From Bradyrhizobium stylosanthis (lineage in GTDB: Bacteria; Pseudomonadota; Alphaproteobacteria; Rhizobiales; Xanthobacteraceae), in the NCBI RefSeq assembly GCF_001641335.1, contig NZ_LVEM01000004.1, positions 124,001 to 188,000 on the forward strand: a stretch of DNA of 64,000 nucleotides, given 5' to 3'. Under the pieces are notes generated by a model. That model saw nothing but the letters and a program-made list of their open reading frames with translations, had not been told where the DNA came from and searched no databases. Below are positions 26,017 to 34,195 of this stretch, piece by piece (within the stretch, counting starts at the first letter, position 1; every line of letters begins with the position of its first letter). The position numbers were made by a program, and so were the translations under genes.

Positions 26017-29000
26017 TCATTGCAGGAGCGGTGTCCGCAAGTCGAGGGTCAGCGGAAACTCATTTGTGCGTTCCTCGGGCGGCGGCTGCATCGGGCCCGG
26101 GGTGTGGCCGTGGTCCTGGAAACGCGCCAGCCGCCGCGCCTCGGCCTCGTAGGTGTTGACGGGCTTGGTGTCGTAGTTGCGCCCGCCGGGATGGGCGACG
26201 TGATAGACGCAGCCGCCGAGCGAGCGGCCGTTCCAGGTGTCGATCAGGTCGAAGGTCAGCGGCGCGTGGACGGGGATGGTCGGGTGCAGCCCGGAGGCCG
26301 GCTGCCAGGCCTTGAAACGGACCCCGGCCACGGCCTCGCCCGAGCGGCCGGTCGAGGTCATCGGCAGGCGGCGGCCGTTGCAGGTCACGACGTGGCGGCC
26401 CTCCACGAAACCCTCGGCCTTGACCTGGAGCCGCTCGACCGAACTGTCGACATAGCGCACGGTGCCGCCGGCCGAGCCCTCCTCGCCGAGCACGTGCCAG
26501 GGCTCCAGCGCCTGCCGCAACTCCAGCGTCACGCCGCCATGATGGATGCGGCCGAAGGCGGGAAAGCGGAATTCGAGCTGGGCCAGATACCATTCCGCCT
26601 CGAACGGGTAGCCGAACTGCTTGAGCTCGCCGAGCACGTCCTGGAAATCTTCCCAGATGAAATGCGGCAGCATGAAGCGGTCATGCAGCGCGGTGCCCCA
26701 GCGCACGAACTTGCCTTGTTGCGGCTCGCGCCACATCTTGGCGATCAGCGCGCGGATCAGGAGCTGCTGCGCCAGCGACATGCGCGGGTCCGGCGGCATT
26801 TCGAGCGCGCGGAATTCGACGAGGCCGAGGCGCCCGGTGGGCCCTTCCGGCGAATAGAGCTTGTCGATGCAGATCTCGGCGCGGTGGGTGTTCCCGGTGA
26901 TGTCCACGAGCAGATGCCGGAACAGCCGGTCCACCAGCCACAACGGCGTCTGGTAACCCGGCGGCGGCACATGCGAGAGCGCGATCTCGAGCTCGTAGAT
27001 GCTGTCGTGACGGGCCTCGTCGATGCGCGGCGCCTGGCTGGTCGGGCCGATGAACAGGCCGGAGAAGAAATAGGACAGCGAGGGATGCCGCTGCCAATAC
27101 AGCACGAGGCTCTTCAGCAGATCCGGCCGGCGCAGGAACGGCGAGTCCTGCGGGCTCGAGCCGCCGACCACGACGTGATTACCGCCGCCGGTGCCGGTGT
27201 GACGGCCGTCGACGAGGAAGCGGTTGGCGCCGAGGCGCACCTTGGCCGCGTCCTCATAGAGACCCGACGTGATCTCGACCGCATCGCGCCAGCTCTTCGC
27301 CGGCTGGATGTTGATCTCGATGACACCAGGATCGGGCGTCACCTTGATCACCTCGATGCGCGGATCGAACGGCGGCGGATAGCCCTCGACATGGACCTGG
27401 AGCTGCATCTCCTCCGCGGTGGCTTCGAGCGCCGCGACCAGTTCGAGATAATCCTCGATGCGCTCGACCGGCGGCATGAACGCGCAGATCACGCCGTCGC
27501 GGATTTCGATCGACATCGCGGTGCGGACCGGGACGGACGTGTTGAGCTTCTCGGGCGCGTCCCGGGGCGGTGATTTCGGCCGCGCCGGCGGCGTGAACAC
27601 CGGCAGCTTGGCGCGCGCCTCCATCGGATCCTGCTCGATAATGTAAGGATATTGATTGGGCGGCACGTAGCCGAGCGAGCCGATCGGCAGACGCAGGCCG
27701 AGCGGTGAATCGCCAGGCATCAGGAACAGATGACTGCGTCGCAGCGGCCAGCGCTCGCTGCGCCAGCGCGGCGGCGCATTCCAGCGCTGGATCGGCAACA
27801 CGAAGCCGCGCGGCGTGTTCAGACCCTCGTCGAACACCCGCGCCATGCGGGCGCGCGCTTCAGCATCGGACAATTTGGAGTCGGAGGGATCGACATTGAC
27901 CGGAAGCTCGGCTTCCTTCTTGAGCCAATAGGCCGGATCCTCATAGGCCGGCATGATGTAGCCAAGGTCGACGCCGAGCCGCGCGGCGGTGCCTTCCATG
28001 AAGGCTTCGGCGTCCCTGACCTCGGGCCGCCGCGGGTTCTCGATCTTGGCGATGAGGTCGGCGTTCTTCCAGATCGGCACGCCGTCCTTGCGCCAGTAGA
28101 GGCCGAAGGCCCAGCGCGGCAGGCTTTCGCCCGGATACCATTTGCCCTGGCCGTAATGCAGCAACCCGCCCGGCGCGAAGCGCGTACGCAGCCGGCGGAT
28201 CAGGTCGTCCGCGAGCGTACGCTTGGTCGGACCGACGGCTTCCGTATTCCACTCGCCTGCTTCGAGATCGTCGACCGAGACGAAGGTCGGCTCGCCGCCC
28301 ATGGTGAGCCGCACGTCCTGCGCGGCAAGATCGCCGTCGACCTGCTCGCCGAGATCGTTGAGCCGCGCCCAGGATTCATCGGAGAACGGCTTCGTGATGC
28401 GCGGCGCTTCGCGGATCCGCCTCACGCTCATGTCGAAGGCGAACTCGACCTCGGCAAAGCCGGCGCCGCCTGAGATCGGCGCGGCCGAGCGATAATGCGG
28501 CGTGGCGGCGACGGGGATGTGCCCCTCGCCCGCGAGCATGCCGGAGGTGGCGTCGAAGCCGATCCAGCCCGCGCCCGGCAGATAGACCTCGGCCCAGGCG
28601 TGCAGGTCGGTGAAATCGTTCTCGACCTCGGGCGGTCCTTCGATCGGGTCGATGTCGGGACGGATCTGGACCAGATAGCCCGAGACGAAGCGCGCGGCGA
28701 GGCCGAGATGGCGCAGCGTCTGGATCAGCAGCCAGGCGGAGTCGCGGCATGATCCGGCGCCGGAGGCGAGCGTCTCCTCCGGCGTCTGCACGCCCGGCTC
28801 CATGCGGATGATGTAGCTGACCTTCTTCTGCAGCTCGCGATTGAGATCGACCAGGAAGTTGACGGTGTTGGGCGCCTCGTGCGGGATCGTGTCGAGAAAC
28901 TTCGCGAACAGCCGATCGGCCTTCATGGTCTCGAGATAGGGCGCGAGCTCGGTCTTGAGGTCCTTCGGATACTCGAACGGAAAGCTGTCGGCATAGGGCT

Positions 29001-29286
29001 CGACGAAGAAGTCGAACGGGTTGACCACGGTCATCTGCGCCGTGAAGTCGACCTCGAATTTCAGCTCGGTGGTCTTCTCCGGAAAGACGTAGCGGGCGAG
29101 CCAGTTGCCCTGCGGATCCTGCTGCCAGTTCACGAAGTGGTTGGATGGGGTGACCTTGAGCGAATAGCTCAGGATCGGTGTGCGCGTGTGCGGCGCCGGC
29201 CGCAGGCGGATGGTCTGCGGGCCAAGATCGATCGGGCGGTCGTACTTGTAGTGCGTAACGTGGTGTAATGCGACGTAGATCGACAC
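26017..29286 (-). CDS. Transglutaminase-DUF2126 fusion protein (GTG start)
   Basis: This 1089-residue protein starts with a transglutaminase-like domain with Cys180 (GSGAGSC-type region, GAGSCRDSAW), His229 (DLHAWAEVYL) and Asp245 (GFDATSGML). A large DUF2126 region follows (about 300-1089). The protein should be cytoplasmic. The start is taken as the GTG at 29286, because GGAG lies 11 nt upstream and the N terminus then fits the beta-domain pattern YVALHHVTHYKYDRPIDLGP. The longer frame has no such site. It is the first gene of the three-gene amide-modification cluster. Confidence 0.92.
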   Translation of the reverse strand: MSIYVALHHVTHYKYDRPIDLGPQTIRLRPAPHTRTPILSYSLKVTPSNHFVNWQQDPQGNWLARYVFPEKTTELKFEVDFTAQMTVVNPFDFFVEPYADSFPFEYPKDLKTELAPYLETMKADRLFAKFLDTIPHEAPNTVNFLVDLNRELQKKVSYIIRMEPGVQTPEETLASGAGSCRDSAWLLIQTLRHLGLAARFVSGYLVQIRPDIDPIEGPPEVENDFTDLHAWAEVYLPGAGWIGFDATSGMLAGEGHIPVAATPHYRSAAPISGGAGFAEVEFAFDMSVRRIREAPRITKPFSDESWARLNDLGEQVDGDLAAQDVRLTMGGEPTFVSVDDLEAGEWNTEAVGPTKRTLADDLIRRLRTRFAPGGLLHYGQGKWYPGESLPRWAFGLYWRKDGVPIWKNADLIAKIENPRRPEVRDAEAFMEGTAARLGVDLGYIMPAYEDPAYWLKKEAELPVNVDPSDSKLSDAEARARMARVFDEGLNTPRGFVLPIQRWNAPPRWRSERWPLRRSHLFLMPGDSPLGLRLPIGSLGYVPPNQYPYIIEQDPMEARAKLPVFTPPARPKSPPRDAPEKLNTSVPVRTAMSIEIRDGVICAFMPPVERIEDYLELVAALEATAEEMQLQVHVEGYPPPFDPRIEVIKVTPDPGVIEINIQPAKSWRDAVEITSGLYEDAAKVRLGANRFLVDGRHTGTGGGNHVVVGGSSPQDSPFLRRPDLLKSLVLYWQRHPSLSYFFSGLFIGPTSQAPRIDEARHDSIYELEIALSHVPPPGYQTPLWLVDRLFRHLLVDITGNTHRAEICIDKLYSPEGPTGRLGLVEFRALEMPPDPRMSLAQQLLIRALIAKMWREPQQGKFVRWGTALHDRFMLPHFIWEDFQDVLGELKQFGYPFEAEWYLAQLEFRFPAFGRIHHGGVTLELRQALEPWHVLGEEGSAGGTVRYVDSSVERLQVKAEGFVEGRHVVTCNGRRLPMTSTGRSGEAVAGVRFKAWQPASGLHPTIPVHAPLTFDLIDTWNGRSLGGCVYHVAHPGGRNYDTKPVNTYEAEARRLARFQDHGHTPGPMQPPPEERTNEFPLTLDLRTPLLQ

Positions 29287-29439
29287 GGGGTACGGTGCTC
29301 CAGCAGCTTTTTTAAGCAGAACACCTGACGTCAATGCGATCAAGCACTAACAACGGGCAGAGGCTGCCTAGGAAGTATCCCGGTCGTAGCCCGGAGTGCT
29401 GCACAGGACGTAACGGGTGGCGGGCCGGAGCCTCCACGG

Positions 29440-29527
29440 CGTCATGGCCGGGCTTGTCCCGGCCATCCACGACCTTCACTTTCGCTATCGAAGAACGTGG
29501 ATGCCCGGGACAGGCCCGGGCATGACG
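29440..29527. repeat. Intergenic inverted repeat (GTCATGGCCGGGCTTGTCCC family), copy 1
   Basis: CGTCATGGCCGGGCTTGTCC is mirrored by GGACAGGCCCGGGCATGACG around a loop with GAACGTGGATG. Further copies lie at 51790-51876 and 62770-62886. This is one of the commonest intergenic repeat types in the window. Confidence 0.82.
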
Positions 29528-29569
29528 ACCTCTTGTGGATCTACGTACGACTACTCTCGCGGCGCGGCC

Positions 29570-30886
29570 TCACGCCGCCGAGGTCAGCCGCTGCAAAAAC
29601 TGCGTCACCTCTCGGCGCAGGGTCTCGACTTCGCCGTGGACGCGCTCGGAGGCGCTGTTGACGCGGCTGGCGACGCGACCGGTGTCGGCGGCGGCATCGC
29701 TGATGCCCGTCACGTTGGAGGACACTTGCGAGGTGCCGGCGGAGGCTTCCTGGACGTTGCGGGCGATCTCGCGGGTGGCGAGGCCCTGCTGCTCGATCGA
29801 GGTCGCGATCGCGGCGGTGATGCCGTTGATCTCGCCGATGGTCTGCGCGATGGCCTCGACGGCCGCGACCGAGTTGGTGGTCGATTGCTGCATCTCGCCG
29901 ACCTTGGCGCTGATCTCCTCAGTGGCCTTCGCGGTCTGGTTGGCGAGGCTCTTGACCTCGGAAGCCACCACCGCGAAGCCGCGGCCGGCCTCGCCTGCCC
30001 GCGCCGCCTCGATGGTGGCGTTGAGCGCGAGCAGATTGGTCTGCGAGGCGATCTCGCTGATCAGCTTGACGACGTCGCCGATCCGCATCGCGGCGTCCGC
30101 GAGCGCGCGGATTTCGCTGCCGGCACGATTGGCCTCGTTGACGGCGCGCCCCGTGCTCGCGGTCGAGCCGGTCACCTGGCGGCCGATATCGGCGATCGAG
30201 GATGCAAGCTGCTCCGCGGCGCTGGCGACGGTCGCGACGTTGCGCGAGGCCTGGTCGGAGGCGCTGAGCACGCCGGAGGTCTGCCGGCTGGTCTTCTCGG
30301 CCGCCGCCGCCATCTGGTGCGCGTCGGATTCCAGATCGGTTGCAGCCCCCATCAGGGTGCCGGCGACGCCGTCGAGATGCGTGCCGAACTGTTTTGCGAG
30401 ATCGGCAATCTCCACCACGCGGCGGCCAAGGCTGTCGGTGCCGGCATTGATGACGACGGCGGAGCGGCGGAACGAGCCGGGCAGACCGCGCGCGAGGATC
30501 TTGCGGAAATGCTTGCCGCGGCTGGCGTACTCCATCGACGCCGAGGCTTCGCGCAAGTAAGCATCGGTGATGTCGAGCATGTCGTTGACCGACTTCTGGA
30601 TCGAGCCGATGCGGCCGGCCTGACGATCGCTGAGGATGCGCGCCTCGAGATCGCCGTGCGCCGCCTTGCGGCAGACATCGGCGACTTCATCGACCGCCAT
30701 CGCGGTACGATGCTGGCACCAGACGGCGTAGCCGAGCAGCGCGACCATGGCGCCGGGCAGCACCGCCGCGAACGTCCCGGTCACACCGAGAAGCGAAAGC
30801 CCGAACGCAACGACGGCAAGAACACACGCGAGCGCGGTCGCTCCCTGCGCCTTAGAGAGAGAGCACAAATTCATCGTAACCGACAC
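29570..30886 (-). CDS. Methyl-accepting chemotaxis protein, transmembrane/signalling half of a split aerotaxis receptor
   Basis: This 438-residue protein starts with one or two hydrophobic segments (about 15-55) and has no sizeable periplasmic domain, as in Aer. A HAMP-like region follows, then the signalling coiled coil with NLLALNATIEAARAGEAGRG. It begins inside the end of the PAS gene: a GTG at 30886 or an ATG at 30874, with no good ribosome site, so translation probably depends on the upstream gene. It would relay the PAS redox signal to CheA and CheW. Confidence 0.88.
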   Translation of the reverse strand: MSVTMNLCSLSKAQGATALACVLAVVAFGLSLLGVTGTFAAVLPGAMVALLGYAVWCQHRTAMAVDEVADVCRKAAHGDLEARILSDRQAGRIGSIQKSVNDMLDITDAYLREASASMEYASRGKHFRKILARGLPGSFRRSAVVINAGTDSLGRRVVEIADLAKQFGTHLDGVAGTLMGAATDLESDAHQMAAAAEKTSRQTSGVLSASDQASRNVATVASAAEQLASSIADIGRQVTGSTASTGRAVNEANRAGSEIRALADAAMRIGDVVKLISEIASQTNLLALNATIEAARAGEAGRGFAVVASEVKSLANQTAKATEEISAKVGEMQQSTTNSVAAVEAIAQTIGEINGITAAIATSIEQQGLATREIARNVQEASAGTSQVSSNVTGISDAAADTGRVASRVNSASERVHGEVETLRREVTQFLQRLTSAA

Positions 30887-31373
30887 CCTGTTGCTTCAGT
30901 AGTCCGACCATCGCATCGAAGCTTGCACGCATGCCGTCCTTGGCATTGGCATGCCGCGCCTCCTCCGCGCACAGCGTCCGGTAGATCGGCTTGATGCGCT
31001 CGATCTGCGCCGGGTCGGGCTTGCGACGGTTGGAGTGATAGCCGACGATGTTGCCACGCTCGTCGAAGGTCGGCGTGACGTGAGCCAACACCCAGTAATG
31101 GCTGCCGTCCTTGGCCATATTGACGACGTAGGCGAAGATCTCCTGCCTGGATTGCAGCGTGTCCCAGAGCAGCTTGAACACCGCACGCGGCATGTCGGGA
31201 TGGCGGATCACGCTGTGCGGCGCGCCCATCAACTCGGCATAAGAGTATTTCGCCATGCGGACGAAGACGTCGTTGGCGTAGGTGATGCGGCCCTTGAGAT
31301 CGGTCTTGGAGACGATCAGCTCCTCTTCACCGAGGAGATTTTCCACGCCGGTCGGCCGTATCGCATGCGTCAT
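30852..31373 (-). CDS. Aer-type FAD-binding PAS domain protein
   Basis: This 173-residue protein is a single PAS domain that matches the N-terminal sensor of the E. coli aerotaxis receptor Aer: GRITYANDVFVRMAKYSYAE, VIRHPDMPRAVFK, DGSHYWVLAHVTP and a GYHSNRR end. The FAD-binding residues sit in these motifs. It lacks the membrane anchor and signalling domain, which are supplied by the overlapping downstream gene. A (CT)5 tract precedes its TAA stop. The role inferred is sensing of oxygen or redox state. Confidence 0.9.
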   Translation of the reverse strand: MTHAIRPTGVENLLGEEELIVSKTDLKGRITYANDVFVRMAKYSYAELMGAPHSVIRHPDMPRAVFKLLWDTLQSRQEIFAYVVNMAKDGSHYWVLAHVTPTFDERGNIVGYHSNRRKPDPAQIERIKPIYRTLCAEEARHANAKDGMRASFDAMVGLLKQQGVGYDEFVLSL

Positions 31374-31460
31374 CGTTGACGAATCCTGTCGTAGGGCAGC
31401 GCCCTCGAAGGAGTCGCCCGCATCGCCTCACGATTACGGTGCGAAATATTAATCCCGAGT

Positions 31461-31482
31461 GACCGCGGAAACCCCCGCGGTC
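31461..31482 (-). terminator. Hairpin between the PAS gene and the sugar-acid dehydratase
   Basis: A perfect 8-bp stem (GACCGCGG / CCGCGGTC) with a 6-nt loop lies between two minus-strand genes, downstream of the dehydratase. An AT-rich stretch follows on the minus strand (GGATTAATATTTCGC), so it could end the sugar-acid operon. No uninterrupted U-run is present. Confidence 0.38.
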
Positions 31483-31548
31483 ATATGGCACCTACGTATG
31501 ACTACGTAGATGTCGGCCGATTCCGGCAGCAAGCTGCATCGGCACCAG

Positions 31549-33072
31549 CTACATCGTCGCGCCGAGCACCCAGGGCGCGAACTCGGCGCCGCCGAAATCG
31601 AAGCTCTCGCTCTTGGTCGGCTGGCCGGACGCGGTCTTCAGGATGAGATCGAAGATGCGCTGGCCGCACTGCTCGACGCTCTCCTCGCCTTCGAGGATGG
31701 TGCCGCAATTGACGTCCATGTCCTCCTCCATGCGCTTGTACATCGGCGTGTTGGTGGCGAGCTTGATCGAGGGCGCGGGCTTGCAGCCGAACACGCTGCC
31801 GCGGCCCGTGGTGAAGCAGACGAGGTTGGCACCGCCGGCGACCTGGCCGGTTGCGGCGACGGGATCGTAGCCGGGCGTATCCATGAACACGAAGCCGCGC
31901 TTGGTCACCGGCTCGGCGTAGCGCAGCACCTCGACGAGATTGGTGGTGCCGGCCTTCGCCATCGCGCCGAGCGACTTCTCCAGGATGGTGGTGAGGCCGC
32001 CGGCCTTGTTGCCGGGGCTCGGATTGGCGTTCATCTCGGCGCCTTCGCGCTCGGTGTATTCGTCCCACCAGCGCATCAGGTCGACCAGCTTCTCGCCGAC
32101 CTCGCGGCTGACGGCGCGGCGCGTGAGCAGATGCTCGGCGCCGTAGGTCTCGGGCGTTTCCGACAGGATCACGGTGCCGCCGTGGCGGACGATGAGATCG
32201 CTGGCGGCGCCGAGCGCAGGATTGGCCGACACGCCGGAATAGCCATCGGAGCCGCCGCATTGCAGCGCCACGGTGAGCTCGCTCACCGGCACGGACTCGC
32301 GCTTGACCTTGTTGGCGTCAGCGAGCGCCTCGCGCACGAAGGCGATGCCCGCCTCCACCGTCTTGCGGGTGCCGCCGACCTCCTGGATGTCCATCGCGCG
32401 CAGGCGGCCGGCGAGCTTCTGCTCTTCCATCAGCCCGCCGATCTGGTTCACCTCGCAGCCGAGGCCGAGCACGACGACGTGGGAGAAATTGACGTGGCGC
32501 GCATAGCCGCCAAGCGTGCGACGGAGCAGCGCGAGCGGCTCGTTCTGCGTCATGCCGCAGCCGGTCTTGTGGGTCAGCGCGACTACGCCGTCGACATTGG
32601 GGAAATCGGACAGCGGATTGTCGCCGGTGAAGGGATTCTTCTTGAAGACGTCGGCGACGAGGCTTGCGACATGCGCGCTGCAGTTCACCGAGGTGAGGAT
32701 GCCGATATAGTTGCGCGTGGCGACGCGGCCGTCAGGACGGCGAATGCCTTCGAAGGTCGCCGGCAGGTCGAAATTCGGCGTCGGCTTGACGTCGGCGCAA
32801 TAGGCGTAGTCCTTGGCGAAGTCGCCCATGCCGATGTTCTGCACGTGCACGTGCTGGCCCGGCGCGATCGGGATCGTCGCAAAGCCGATGATCTGGCCGT
32901 AGCGGATCACGGGCTCGCCGACCGCGATCGGCTTGATCGCGACCTTGTGGCCGGAGGGAATGCGGTCGACCGCGGTCACGCCATCGGCCACCACCGTTCC
33001 CGGCGGCAGGCTCGCGCGCGCGATCACCACGCCATCATCGGGATGCAGGCGGATGACGGGGCTGATGGTCAT
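31549..33072 (-). CDS. UxaA/GarD-family sugar-acid dehydratase
   Basis: This 507-residue protein resembles altronate (UxaA) and galactarate (GarD) dehydratases. The N-terminal SAF domain is followed by the C-terminal catalytic domain with conserved Cys- and His-containing segments (TNYIGILTSVNCS-like RVATRNYIGILTSVNC, HKTGCGMTQNEP, QCGGSDGYSGVSANP). It dehydrates an aldonate or hexarate to a 2-keto-3-deoxy acid. AGGAG lies just upstream of the ATG at 33072. It lies 200 bp beyond the aldolase on the same strand, so the pair fits a dehydration-then-aldol-cleavage route. Confidence 0.9.
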   Translation of the reverse strand: MTISPVIRLHPDDGVVIARASLPPGTVVADGVTAVDRIPSGHKVAIKPIAVGEPVIRYGQIIGFATIPIAPGQHVHVQNIGMGDFAKDYAYCADVKPTPNFDLPATFEGIRRPDGRVATRNYIGILTSVNCSAHVASLVADVFKKNPFTGDNPLSDFPNVDGVVALTHKTGCGMTQNEPLALLRRTLGGYARHVNFSHVVVLGLGCEVNQIGGLMEEQKLAGRLRAMDIQEVGGTRKTVEAGIAFVREALADANKVKRESVPVSELTVALQCGGSDGYSGVSANPALGAASDLIVRHGGTVILSETPETYGAEHLLTRRAVSREVGEKLVDLMRWWDEYTEREGAEMNANPSPGNKAGGLTTILEKSLGAMAKAGTTNLVEVLRYAEPVTKRGFVFMDTPGYDPVAATGQVAGGANLVCFTTGRGSVFGCKPAPSIKLATNTPMYKRMEEDMDVNCGTILEGEESVEQCGQRIFDLILKTASGQPTKSESFDFGGAEFAPWVLGATM

Positions 33073-33101
33073 GGCAGGTCTCCTTGGGTCTCTTACTTCA
33101 C

Positions 33102-33260
33102 CTCGCCCCGTTCTTACGGGGAGAGGTTGGATCGCGACCGGCGATGCATCGTCCGGGGCGATCCGGGTGAGGGGCAAGCCGCGCGCTCGATCGTGAGTTT
33201 GGTTCGTGTTGAGAGAGGCCCCTCACCCCAACCCTCTCCCCGTAAGAACGGGGAGAGGGA
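33102..33260. repeat. Intergenic inverted repeat (CCCCGTTCTTACGGGGAGAGG family)
   Basis: Two arms (CCCCGTTCTTACGGGGAGAG and CTCTCCCCGTAAGAACGGGG) surround a spacer with GTGAGGGG and CCCCTCACCCC blocks. It is structurally related to the element at 16506-16655 and lies between the dehydratase and the aldolase genes. Confidence 0.78.
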
Positions 33261-33273
33261 GAGGAGAGAGAGC

Positions 33274-34050
33274 TCAGGCCTTCCCGGCGGAATCCTTGCG
33301 GGTCGCGTTGACCTGCATCTTGGCGTAGGTGGTCATCAGGCCGACTTCGTTCGACAAGGTCACCAGCTTGAAGCCCATGTTGATGGCGCGCGCAGCGCCC
33401 TCGGCGCCGCTGCAATGGATGCCCGGGTTGAGGCCGCGCTTGCCGCATTCCTTGATGATCTTCTCGTAGATCGCGAGGATCTCGGGCTCGCTGCGATCGA
33501 GCTTGGGCTCGAGGCCGTAGGAGAAGCCGAGGTCGGACGGGCCGATATAGACGCCGTCGATGCCTTCGACGTCGAGGATCGCTTCCATGTTCTCGACCGC
33601 GGTCTTGGTCTCCATCATCGGCAGCAGGATGGTGTCGGCGTTCGCGGTCTTCTGGTAGGAGCCGGCGGTGCCGTACATGCCGGCGCGGATCGGGCCGTTG
33701 GAGCGGACCCCCTGCGGCGGATATTTCGAATAGGAGACGAGGTTCTTGGCTTCCTGCGCGGTGTTGACCATCGGGCAGATCACACCATAGGCGCCGCCGT
33801 CGAGCACCTTGCCGATGATGCCGGGCTCGTTCCAGGGCACGCGGACCATCGGGGTCACCGGATGCTTGTCCATGGCCTGGAAGCACTGCACCATCGACAG
33901 ATAATCCTGCACGCCGTGCTGCATGTCGACGGTGACGCTGTCGAAGCCGCATTGCGCGATCATCTCGGCCGAGAAGCCGGAGGGAATCGCGAGCCACGCG
34001 TTGACCACGGCCTTGCCCGACTTCCAGATTTCCTTGACCTTGTTCGCCAC
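33274..34050 (-). CDS. HpcH/HpaI-family aldolase
   Basis: This 258-residue class II aldolase has the family blocks FDSVTVDMQHGVQDY, ICPMVNTAQEAKNLV, LLPMMETKTAVENMEAIL (metal-binding Glu) and DGVYIGPSDLGFSYG (metal-binding Asp). It cleaves a 2-keto-3-deoxy or 2-keto-4-hydroxy acid to pyruvate and an aldehyde. Next to the UxaA-type dehydratase, a hexarate route is likely. It could equally act as HpaI, the aldolase that completes homoprotocatechuate degradation, because the adjacent hpa cluster has no other candidate. I cannot decide between these from sequence. Confidence 0.9.
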   Translation of the reverse strand: MANKVKEIWKSGKAVVNAWLAIPSGFSAEMIAQCGFDSVTVDMQHGVQDYLSMVQCFQAMDKHPVTPMVRVPWNEPGIIGKVLDGGAYGVICPMVNTAQEAKNLVSYSKYPPQGVRSNGPIRAGMYGTAGSYQKTANADTILLPMMETKTAVENMEAILDVEGIDGVYIGPSDLGFSYGLEPKLDRSEPEILAIYEKIIKECGKRGLNPGIHCSGAEGAARAINMGFKLVTLSNEVGLMTTYAKMQVNATRKDSAGKA

Positions 34051-34066
34051 GTTGCCTTCCTTCTTT

Positions 34067-34100
34067 GTTGTTTGGACCGTTGGGTTGTTTGGACCGTTGG
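34067..34100. repeat. Perfect 17-bp tandem duplication upstream of the aldolase
   Basis: GTTGTTTGGACCGTTGG occurs twice without a gap, at 34067-34083 and 34084-34100. It sits 17-50 bp upstream of the aldolase ATG on the minus strand, where it could change promoter or leader spacing. Confidence 0.75.
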
Positions 34101-34195
34101 TTGGGCCTTCGTCACCATGACGAGCCGCCGCGACAGCACGACCCTGCTGTTACCGCGAACCGGGGCTCCGCGCTACGCTCGCAATGACGCAAGAC

